Of a stretch of DNA of 50,253 nucleotides, positions 43,176 to 50,253 are shown piece by piece. Source of the stretch: Sphaerobacteraceae bacterium (GTDB taxonomy: Bacteria; Chloroflexota; Chloroflexia; Thermomicrobiales; Thermomicrobiaceae); contig REEK01000125.1 in the NCBI GenBank assembly GCA_007695115.1, positions 1-50,253 on the forward strand. Reading direction: 5' to 3'. The notes beneath the pieces are model-generated. The model saw nothing but the letters and a program-made list of their open reading frames with translations. It did not search any database and was not told the origin of the DNA. A program made the position numbers and the translations under genes. Positions within the stretch are counted from its first letter, which is position 1; each line of letters opens with the position of its first letter.

Positions 43176-44089
43176 TGGAGCGGCTGCCATCCTGGCGAGA
43201 GTCAGATGCACGCGATGCGATTCTCAGGTTCGTCGACCGGGTGACTGATCCTGCCAGTCCGGATTTCGTTCCGACGGATCAGCGGATCGCGGTTTTCGAT
43301 AATGATGGCACCCTGCTGGCCGAGCAGCCGATCTATTTCCAGACGCTCTACTCGATCGAGCGCCTGCGGGATCGACTGCTGGCCGAACCCGAGCTGGCCC
43401 GGGAGCAACCGTTTGCCGGCGCTCGTGACGGAGATTTCGCGGCGATATCAGCCACCGGTATTCCCGGGCATCTGCGCCTCTTTGGCGAAGCGACGTCTGG
43501 CATGTCGTTCGAGGAGCTCGATCGAGATGTCCGTGCCTGGTTCAAGAGCGCCCGGCACCCCGAGACCGGCGTGTTGCTCTCCTCGCTGGTGTACCAGCCG
43601 ATGCTCGAAGTGCTGGCGCTGCTGCGCCAGCATCAGTTCCAATGCTGGCTGATCACCGGCAGCAGTGTCGATCTTCTCCGGATCTTCGCGCCACTACTCT
43701 ATGACATTCCGGCAGACCGAATTGCTGGCTCCGAATTGACCCTGTCCACCAGGTACGGTGCCGACGGCGTGGAGGTCGTCCGGGGATCGGAGTGTTCATT
43801 GATCAATGACGGTCCCGAGAAAGTGATCAGCATCATGCGTCACATCGGTGGGCGACCGATCGCGGCATTCGGCAACTCCGATGGGGATGTTCCGATGCTC
43901 GAGTGGGTTGCGGCGGGAAATGGACCACGGCTCAGCGCGCTGATTCATCACACGGATGCCGCCCGGGAGTGGGCGTATGATCGCGATAGCGACATTGGCC
44001 GATTGTCCAGAGGTCTGGACCTGGACACCGATGGCCGGTTCATCCGTGCGGACATGGCACGTGACTGGGCGCGAATCTTCCCAGCATAG
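43175..44089 (+). CDS. HAD-family hydrolase/phosphatase
   Basis: 304 residues from a GTG that shares a base with the stop of the PHP gene. HAD motifs: IAVFDNDGTLL (nucleophile and acid Asp in DxD), LITGSS, the Lys in NDGPEKV, and AFGNSDGDVPML with two Asp. A long helical cap (residues about 40-150) resembles phosphoserine-phosphatase-like or haloacid dehalogenase class I proteins. The tight coupling to a PHP phosphatase suggests joint work on a phosphorylated metabolite, unidentified. Confidence 0.85.
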   Translation: MERLPSWRESDARDAILRFVDRVTDPASPDFVPTDQRIAVFDNDGTLLAEQPIYFQTLYSIERLRDRLLAEPELAREQPFAGARDGDFAAISATGIPGHLRLFGEATSGMSFEELDRDVRAWFKSARHPETGVLLSSLVYQPMLEVLALLRQHQFQCWLITGSSVDLLRIFAPLLYDIPADRIAGSELTLSTRYGADGVEVVRGSECSLINDGPEKVISIMRHIGGRPIAAFGNSDGDVPMLEWVAAGNGPRLSALIHHTDAAREWAYDRDSDIGRLSRGLDLDTDGRFIRADMARDWARIFPA

Positions 44090-44265
44090 CCCGGGCTTCC
44101 CCACAATCTCTGATTCATCGAAAATGACATAGCCCAGACAACCCCGTTCTCATGACGAACATCGTGTCCATTCGTGCGGTATGATGTTCGCCGGTCTGTT
44201 GTTCAACGCTGAAGTTGACGCAGGGTAGGGGACCGAGATATGAATGGCCTCCGCGAGGCTAACCG

Positions 44266-45564
44266 TTGAGTCTCAGCAAACACAAGTGGCTCCTGCTGTC
44301 GATCTATATTCCGACAGTGATGTTCTCGTTTGGACAGGGGTTGCTGGTTCCGATTCTGCCGCTCTATGCCGCAGAATACGGTGGCTCGTATTCGCTGGCA
44401 GGTCTCGTTGTAGCGGCCGGCTGGATTGGCACGATGATCGGCGATGTGCCGGTCGGGATGCTGCTCCGCAAAATCGGCTACAAAAACGCTATGATCATCG
44501 GCTCGGCGTTATTTGGCGGGGCGACGATTGCCCTCGCCTTCGCCGGGACTCCGTTCGAGCTGGTTGCCTTGCGAATCGTCGCCGGCATCGGTATCGCCTT
44601 CTATCAAATCTCCCGGCATACATTCGTCGCCCACCAGGTTCCTCCCGATATCCGCGGACGAGCGATCGCCGTATTCGGCGGTATCAACCGGGTAGGGCAC
44701 TTTATTGGCCCACTGGTTGGCGGGTTCGTGGCCGCATTCTACGGACTGGCCGCGGCGATCATGGTCGCCGGTTTCGTTGCCCTCGGAATCATCGTGCTGG
44801 CGATTCTGCTGGTTCGCGAGCCGGCATCCCCTGATTCGGAGTCTAACAAGAAGGCGCTGGACTTTGGCGTCCTGAAAGAGGTTGTCCAGCACAATCCGAA
44901 GGAGCTGGCTGCCGGCGGCCTGGCTCAGGTCTTTGCCCAGATGATCCGGGCCGGGCGGCAAATTGTTATTCCCCTGTATGGCGCCTACGCGATCGGGCTG
45001 GATCCGGCACAGGTTGGCCAGGTTGTCAGTGCCTCGCACTTCGTCGAGATGTTCCTGTTTATTCCGGCAGGTATTATCATGGATCGGTGGGGACGCAAAG
45101 CCGCGGCGATTCCGTCGTTCACGATCATGGGTGGTGCCATGTTGCTGGTGCCGTTTACCGATAGTTATCTGTCGTTGATGATTGTGGCCTCGCTGATCGG
45201 TATCGGACAGGGAATTGGCTCCGGGACGATGATGACCCTCGGCGCCGATCTGGCTCCGCCCGGCAAAACCGGGGAGTTCCTCGGAATATGGCGTTTGATC
45301 GGAGATAGCGGACATGCGGTGGCCCCGATGGCGATCGGGGTGGTGGCCGACATCATCGGCCTGTACCTGACTGCGGGTATCGTTGGAGGTATCGGTTTCA
45401 TGTCTGCCGGGACTATCGGCGTGTTCGTGCGTGAAACGCGCTGGGACAGTGAAGAAGAGGGACCGGCGGCTGAAGCTGACCAGACCGAAGAACCTGATGA
45501 GTCTAACGAGTCCGAATCCACGCAATCTCGCGACCGTTCGCCGCAACAGGAGTTGCGGGACTGA
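44266..45564 (+). CDS. MFS transporter with acidic C-terminal tail
   Basis: 432 residues from a TTG preceded by GAGG at 7-8 bp. Twelve predicted helices; GDVPVGMLLRKIGYKNAMI is the loop 2-3 signature and RIVAGIGIAFYQISRHTFVAHQVPPDIRGRAIAVFGGINRVGHFIGPL covers helices 4-5 in DHA1-like exporters. The last 40 residues are acidic and soluble (EEEGPAAEADQTEEPDESNES). Substrate unknown. The 176-bp gap upstream has no clear promoter. Confidence 0.85.
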   Translation: MSLSKHKWLLLSIYIPTVMFSFGQGLLVPILPLYAAEYGGSYSLAGLVVAAGWIGTMIGDVPVGMLLRKIGYKNAMIIGSALFGGATIALAFAGTPFELVALRIVAGIGIAFYQISRHTFVAHQVPPDIRGRAIAVFGGINRVGHFIGPLVGGFVAAFYGLAAAIMVAGFVALGIIVLAILLVREPASPDSESNKKALDFGVLKEVVQHNPKELAAGGLAQVFAQMIRAGRQIVIPLYGAYAIGLDPAQVGQVVSASHFVEMFLFIPAGIIMDRWGRKAAAIPSFTIMGGAMLLVPFTDSYLSLMIVASLIGIGQGIGSGTMMTLGADLAPPGKTGEFLGIWRLIGDSGHAVAPMAIGVVADIIGLYLTAGIVGGIGFMSAGTIGVFVRETRWDSEEEGPAAEADQTEEPDESNESESTQSRDRSPQQELRD

Positions 45565-45772
45565 TGGGTGTACGGTCACCGCTGCAAACGTGTCAGTGGG
45601 TCACGTACACTTGAAGTCGATAGGGTAAGGGACCACCTGGTTCAGTCGCACTAATGGAATCCCAATCATGCCTCACCCGGGTGGGTATGATCATGACAGC
45701 TGTTGCTCAGTTTCAATCGTGTTTGCTAGCTGTCTGCATGCCCCCGGTTTTTTCACAGAAGGGTGGATTTGA

Positions 45773-48220
45773 ATGACCAGCCGTTACGACATGTACTCTT
45801 CGCGGTATCCTTTGCTGCCGCTGAAGAATGTCGTGATCTTCCCCAAAAACGTTGTAACGCTCCTGATCGGCAAGACTCGATCGATTCAGGCGGTGGAAGA
45901 TGCCATGAGTCGGGACCGCAAGATCGTCGTCGTCTCGCATAGCGAGGTGGGCGTGGATGATCCCGAGCCGGATGACCTGCACGAGATGGGTACGCTGGCT
46001 GAGGTCGTCTCGATCGAGCATCAGCAGGGCGGAAACATTCAGGTGGCGCTCGAAGGGCTCCACCGGGTCAATGTCATTCAGTGGGATCTCGCTCGCCCGT
46101 TCTTCACGGTGAAAACCGAGCAGGCGATGGAATCCGACAATGAGTCCGCCGAAGCACACACACTCGTCAACCACATTCAGGAACTGGCTCGTCAGTATCA
46201 GGAGTCGAAGAGCGCATTCAGCACGGATGCCTTCGACATGATCCAGGCGACGACCGATCCTTCACACCTCTCGGATCTGTTGACCACACAGCTGGTGCGG
46301 GATGCCGCTCAGCGGCAGGCGTTCCTGGAAAACCTCGATCCGTGTCAGCGACTGGAACTGCTGGCCGTTCACCTCACCAAGGATCTTGATCTGGCGGCGC
46401 TGGAGCAGCGCATCAAGGACCGGGTGCGTGAGCAGATCGACAAGAACCAGCGCGAATACTACCTTCGGGAGCAACTCAAGGTTATCCATGACGAGTTGTC
46501 CGGTGAGGGTGGCAACGAGATCGAGCAACTCCGGCAGCGAGTCAGAGATCGCGGTATGCCGGAGGAGATGGAAGAGAAAGTCCTCAAAGAGATTGTCCGG
46601 CTGGAGCGGATGCCGTCGGTATCGGCCGAGGGCACTGTGGTCCGCAACTACATCGATACCGTGCTGTCACTGCCGTGGACAGAACAGTCAGAGGACCGGC
46701 TCGATCTGGAGCTTGCCGAAAAGCAGCTCGAGAGCGATCACTACGGGCTGGACCACGTCAAGGAGCGTATTCTCGAGTTCCTGGCGGTGCGAAAGCTGAC
46801 AACAGAGCGTGGCAAGACTGGAGCTTCGATTCTCTGTCTGGTTGGCCCACCGGGCGTTGGCAAGACCAGCCTCGGTGCATCGGTTGCTGAGGCGATGAAC
46901 CGTGAGATGGTTCGCGTCAGCCTTGGTGGCGTGCGCGATGAAGCCGAGATTCGCGGACATCGCCGGACATACATCGGCGCGTTCCCGGGACGGATCATCA
47001 ACGCCATGAAGACCGCCGGGACGACCAACCCGATGATCCTGCTGGACGAGATCGACAAGATGGCGTCGGACTACCGGGGAGATCCGGCCTCGGCGATGCT
47101 GGAAGTTCTCGATCCGGAGCAGAACCATGCGTTCAACGATCACTATCTGGATGCGCCGTATGATCTCTCCAACGTGCTGTTCATTACCACGGCCAACACG
47201 CTGAGCAGCATCCCGCGGCCTTTGCGGGACCGTATGGAGATTATCGAGATCAGCGGTTATACGGAGCACGAAAAGACCGAGATCGGGCGACGTCATCTCC
47301 TGCCGAAACAGCTCGAAGTTCACGGTCTGGATGAGGACCGTATCGAGATCTCCGAGAAGATCTGGCATCAACTGATCCGGAACTACACCCGTGAGGCGGG
47401 GGTCCGGAACCTGGAGCGCCAGGTTGCGGCAGTCTGCCGGAAGGTGGCCGCCGGAGTGGTGAAGGGCCGGAGCAAGCGGACGCGTGTTACCGAGACCCGT
47501 TTGTCCGAGTTCCTGGGGCCGGCCCGGTATGGGTTCGAGCACCAGTTCACTGAGAACCAGGTCGGGGTGGCGATTGGTCTCGGAACAACCGATGTCGGTG
47601 GCGAACTGATTCCGGTCGAGGTCGCGATCATGCCCGGTAAGGGCAATCTGACGATCACCGGACGGGCTGGCGATGTCATGCAGGAGTCTGCCCGGGCCGC
47701 GCTGAGCTACGCGCGATCACGCGCGGAGACACTCGGAATCGAGCCGGACTTCCAGGAGAAGGTGGACATCCATATTCACCTGCCCGAAGGTGCTACACCG
47801 AAGGATGGCCCGTCGGCCGGCATCACGATGGCAACCGCGCTGATTTCTGCACTGAGCAAGCGGCCTGTGCGGTCAGATGTCGCCATGACGGGCGAGATCA
47901 CCCTGCGTGGACGAGTCCTGCCGATCGGTGGACTGAAGGACAAGAGTCTGGCGGCCCATCGAATCGGGTTGCGGCGATTGATCGCTCCCGCAGACAACGA
48001 GCGCAATCTCGTCGATGTCCCCGAGAAGATCGCCTCGCAGATGGATTTCATCTGGGTGGAAAACATGGATCAGGTGATTGCGCAGGCGCTCGACTTCACC
48101 GAGCAACCGGAAGAGATTGACCCAACGCTCAAGAAACAACTGACTCAGGTGGCAGCGCAGGAACCGGTGCAGGACATCTCGGATGTAACGATTCATCACA
48201 GCGATCTCGCACAGTTCTGA
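45773..48220 (+). CDS. lon: ATP-dependent Lon protease
   Basis: 815-residue LonA, the cytosolic AAA+ serine protease that degrades misfolded and regulatory proteins. N-terminal LON domain ([21 protein letters not shown]), coiled coil (about 190-260), AAA+ module with Walker A GPPGVGKT at 358-365 and Walker [11 protein letters not shown], and the protease domain with the catalytic Ser681-Lys724 dyad ([18 protein letters not shown]). The spacing of 43 residues matches E. coli Lon. ATG is preceded by AGGGTGGA. A strong terminator follows, so it is transcribed alone. I did not find an HspR- or ClgR-type site upstream. Confidence 0.97.
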   Translation: MTSRYDMYSSRYPLLPLKNVVIFPKNVVTLLIGKTRSIQAVEDAMSRDRKIVVVSHSEVGVDDPEPDDLHEMGTLAEVVSIEHQQGGNIQVALEGLHRVNVIQWDLARPFFTVKTEQAMESDNESAEAHTLVNHIQELARQYQESKSAFSTDAFDMIQATTDPSHLSDLLTTQLVRDAAQRQAFLENLDPCQRLELLAVHLTKDLDLAALEQRIKDRVREQIDKNQREYYLREQLKVIHDELSGEGGNEIEQLRQRVRDRGMPEEMEEKVLKEIVRLERMPSVSAEGTVVRNYIDTVLSLPWTEQSEDRLDLELAEKQLESDHYGLDHVKERILEFLAVRKLTTERGKTGASILCLVGPPGVGKTSLGASVAEAMNREMVRVSLGGVRDEAEIRGHRRTYIGAFPGRIINAMKTAGTTNPMILLDEIDKMASDYRGDPASAMLEVLDPEQNHAFNDHYLDAPYDLSNVLFITTANTLSSIPRPLRDRMEIIEISGYTEHEKTEIGRRHLLPKQLEVHGLDEDRIEISEKIWHQLIRNYTREAGVRNLERQVAAVCRKVAAGVVKGRSKRTRVTETRLSEFLGPARYGFEHQFTENQVGVAIGLGTTDVGGELIPVEVAIMPGKGNLTITGRAGDVMQESARAALSYARSRAETLGIEPDFQEKVDIHIHLPEGATPKDGPSAGITMATALISALSKRPVRSDVAMTGEITLRGRVLPIGGLKDKSLAAHRIGLRRLIAPADNERNLVDVPEKIASQMDFIWVENMDQVIAQALDFTEQPEEIDPTLKKQLTQVAAQEPVQDISDVTIHHSDLAQF

Positions 48221-48254
48221 GTGCAACACGTATAATTAACGAACGAAGGTGATG

Positions 48255-48285
48255 CGCCGTGGGAAGGGAACTTCCCACGGCGTTT
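48255..48285 (+). terminator. Rho-independent terminator of lon
   Basis: Perfect 12-bp stem CGCCGTGGGAAG / CTTCCCACGGCG, GGAA tetraloop, then TTT, 35 bp past the lon stop codon. Confidence 0.85.
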
Positions 48286-48347
48286 CTGCGTCTGATCTGT
48301 AACACCCCGACTCTCCGTGCGTCGTAACGGTTCAGAAAGGGGTTGTT

Positions 48348-48905
48348 GTGCTGAGGGAGATGATGAATCAGACTACACAGGTGAGCAGCGAACCTCGTGC
48401 AGTCACATCGTTCGAGACGATCGTCCAGGAGTACGAGGCGCCGATCGGCCGATACCTCTACTCACTGGTCGGTGATTTTGAGCTGTCTCAGGATCTGAGT
48501 CAGGACACCTTCATTTCCGCCTACAAGGCCTACGACCCTCAAAAGATCCACAATCTCTCCGCATGGCTTTATCGAATTGCGACTAATAAGGCGATGAGCC
48601 ACTTCCGTCGCAAGAAAATCCTGAGCTGGGTGGCGCTGGACAAGCTGATCGACGTCGGGCGAGACCCGAGCGTGGAAAGCCATGGTGAATGGGTTGCCAC
48701 CAGTCATTCGGTGCAACAGGCGCTGAATCAACTGGAACCCGACCAGCGAGCCTGCCTGCTCCTGAAAGCCTCCGGATTCTCTCATGATGAAATTGCCGAA
48801 CAACTCGGCTGTTCACCCGGGGCGGCCAGAACCCGTCTGTCGAGAGCCAGGGATGCGTTCCGGGCGAACTACGGCGAAGATAGCCCGACGGGAGGTGGCG
48901 CATGA
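48348..48905 (+). CDS. ECF-type RNA polymerase sigma factor
   Basis: 185 residues. Region 2 (VQEYEAPIGRYLYSLVGDFELSQDLSQDTFISAYKA, IHNLSAWLYRIATNKAMSHFRRKK) and region 4 (LEPDQRACLLLKASGFSHDEIAEQLGCSPGAARTRLSRARDAFR) are typical of group IV (ECF) sigma factors; regions 1 and 3 are missing. GTG 48348 has AAAGGGG 5 bp upstream; ATG 48363 is a possible alternative. The stop overlaps the start of the anti-sigma gene (ATGA), so the pair is co-translated and the ratio fixed. Confidence 0.9.
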   Translation: MLREMMNQTTQVSSEPRAVTSFETIVQEYEAPIGRYLYSLVGDFELSQDLSQDTFISAYKAYDPQKIHNLSAWLYRIATNKAMSHFRRKKILSWVALDKLIDVGRDPSVESHGEWVATSHSVQQALNQLEPDQRACLLLKASGFSHDEIAEQLGCSPGAARTRLSRARDAFRANYGEDSPTGGGA

Positions 48906-50253
48906 TCCAGTGTCATGAAGCCCGGCCCGACATTCCGAAGCTCATCGACGGATCGCTCGATTCCGAACGCGAGTTCCTGGTTCAGCATCACCTCTCCATG
49001 TGTACTGTATGCCGAGCTGCGTTTCACTCCTACGAACGCGATGAGGAAGCATTGACCGGCTACGTTCGCCGAGCGCCGTATGCCCCAGTTGCCCGCAATG
49101 TGATCGACGAGATCGATCGCCAGCGCAGCCCCTGGATGGATGCCTTCCGGGCGGGCAGTTACCGCCTGGCGAGCGTTGCCGGGCTGGTCCTGGTGATCCT
49201 TGTGGTTGGTGCCGGTGCCTGGACGCTTCGTGAAGTGGCAACGTCTGATCCACCTGTCGATGATCAGCCAGCGCAGAACGTCACGCTGAGCACCTCGGAT
49301 ACCGACGAGCCAGAACAATTGAGCGCGCCAGAGACGCCTGACCTGATTGGTCTGGACGACGCTGACCAGATCGTTGACCGACTTGATGACGCCGGTCTGG
49401 TCTTCGACGCCGACGTTGTCAGCGAAGGCGATGGCTACTCCATCGAATATGGCCGGATTGCGGTTGATCGGCACTTCTCACTCGTGGAGTATTCCGCGAC
49501 GGTGTCCGGTGATGACCGCGTGTATATCACCTTTATGGCGAACGGCGGTGGCAGTCAGCCGATACCAGTGGAAAACGGTGAAGGCAGCGGCTGGCTGGTG
49601 TTCCACTCCGATGCGTCCGAAGCTGAGATGATCGAGCTTGAAGATGGCCGATTCGATGGCACCGGGAACCAGAATCGACACGAGTTCGACTTCGATCCGT
49701 CTCCGCTGCCCGGACCTGATCAGGATCGACAGATGTATCAGACGGCAGACATGGTCAATGGCATCGAGCTGTGCTGTCTCGAGATCGAGTATGGCGTGGC
49801 GGTCAGCACCATTACCCGCTCATGGGAGATCGTTGATCGCGATGAACTGGTCTACGTAGACGAGAACTTCCAGCCGGTCGAGCAGCCACCAGCGATGGAT
49901 GCCACTGCTCCGGCGGTCTGGCCGACGTTGAGCGTTGACGACGAGGATCTGCCACTGGTAGACGGCGCAATCCAGCGAGGCCTGAATCTCGGCGGAGATG
50001 GGGTTGGAGTTCTGAATCTGCCGACTGAAGGGTTGCTGGAGCTAACCTATGAGCATTTGATGCTCCCGACGGATGGACAGGATGGCGGGCTTGCGATTTT
50101 CCAGGGATCCTGGACGCTGTCCGCTCAACTCGAAGAACCCGAGGCCGAGATCGAGCCGACGCCGGAGCCAACGGAAGAGCCGATGGTTGCCGATGAGCCA
50201 ACGCCGGAACCGGAACCTGAACCGACACCAGCCGTAGCCGACGATGACGATGA
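48902..50253 (+). CDS. Membrane anti-sigma factor with zinc finger (3' partial)
   Basis: At least 450 residues, open to the window end. It starts MIQCHEARPDIPKLIDGSL and has the zinc-finger HxxxCxxC (HLSMCTVC, about residues 34-41) of ZAS-type anti-sigma factors. One membrane helix (about residues 90-110, VAGLVLVILVVGAGAW) puts the rest outside the cytoplasm. The outer part is a large, mostly beta-rich region of no recognised domain, ending in a PEPTPEPTEEP-type low-complexity stretch. It would hold the ECF factor until an envelope signal arrives. Because the frame has no stop in the window, it is easily missed. Confidence 0.85.
   Translation, partial: MIQCHEARPDIPKLIDGSLDSEREFLVQHHLSMCTVCRAAFHSYERDEEALTGYVRRAPYAPVARNVIDEIDRQRSPWMDAFRAGSYRLASVAGLVLVILVVGAGAWTLREVATSDPPVDDQPAQNVTLSTSDTDEPEQLSAPETPDLIGLDDADQIVDRLDDAGLVFDADVVSEGDGYSIEYGRIAVDRHFSLVEYSATVSGDDRVYITFMANGGGSQPIPVENGEGSGWLVFHSDASEAEMIELEDGRFDGTGNQNRHEFDFDPSPLPGPDQDRQMYQTADMVNGIELCCLEIEYGVAVSTITRSWEIVDRDELVYVDENFQPVEQPPAMDATAPAVWPTLSVDDEDLPLVDGAIQRGLNLGGDGVGVLNLPTEGLLELTYEHLMLPTDGQDGGLAIFQGSWTLSAQLEEPEAEIEPTPEPTEEPMVADEPTPEPEPEPTPAVADDDD

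Noticed and set aside
45565-45772. Heat-shock operator (HAIR or CIRCE type) upstream of lon
   Set aside because: No CTTGAGT-N7-ACTCAAG or TTAGCACTC palindrome was seen.

Overview
The window is about 50 kb of moderately GC-rich bacterial DNA, densely coded on both strands. It has a Lon protease, an ECF sigma/anti-sigma pair, many TTG/GTG starts and a separate (unfused) proline dehydrogenase and P5C dehydrogenase. It also has a large VPS10-like propeller protein, a DUF3494/LPXTG protein with a sortase, and a chemotaxis-like CheB-CheR-kinase fusion. This mix fits the Chloroflexota (Thermomicrobia/Sphaerobacter-like). That placement is inferred from gene content; no rRNA or other marker gene was seen.

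Layout. 0-7.7 kb: end of a peptide/opine-type ABC substrate-binding protein, a VPS10/BNR-repeat protein, then the proline-to-glutamate pair (P5C dehydrogenase, proline dehydrogenase) separated by a palindromic repeat element. 7.7-10.4 kb: a secreted DUF3494 protein ending in LPKTG, then its probable sortase. 10.4-15 kb: two divergent chemosensory genes, a stand-alone CheB-type methylesterase with a Zn-ribbon tail and a CheB-CheR-PAS-PAS-histidine kinase fusion. 15-25.4 kb: a catabolic island with a ureohydrolase-fold protein lacking a metal-binding His, two tandem DmdA/GcvT-like proteins, a creatininase-family amidohydrolase, an MFS transporter, an LLM flavin oxidoreductase, an M20 deacylase, an arginine-deiminase-fold enzyme and a small DUF6884-like protein. 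Dispersed palindromic repeats lie between several of these. 25.5-26.8 kb: a Tat-exported two-domain multicopper oxidase behind a palindrome that resembles a CsoR copper operator. 27-34 kb: two tandem c-di-GMP proteins of the same architecture (pseudo-receiver, PAS, GAF, PAS, PAS, GGDEF, EAL). 34-40.6 kb: an FmdB zinc ribbon, a phytoene-dehydrogenase-like FAD protein and a giant SF1 helicase with a Vsr-like nuclease domain. 40.6-45.6 kb: an MFS transporter with a consensus promoter and a Fur-box-like site, a PHP histidinol-phosphatase overlapping a HAD hydrolase, and a third MFS transporter. 45.7 kb to the end: lon with a strong terminator, then an ECF sigma factor overlapping a long membrane anti-sigma factor cut by the window edge.

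How they may work together (inference). The 15-25 kb genes look like a route for small guanidino/N-methyl or amide compounds: amidinohydrolase folds, a creatininase, THF-dependent methyltransferase folds and transport. It could feed amino-acid breakdown, of which the proline pair is another branch. The sortase substrate, the two c-di-GMP enzymes and the CheB/CheR/kinase module could belong to a surface-attachment response. No CRISPR array, tRNA, rRNA, transposase or phage genes were found.
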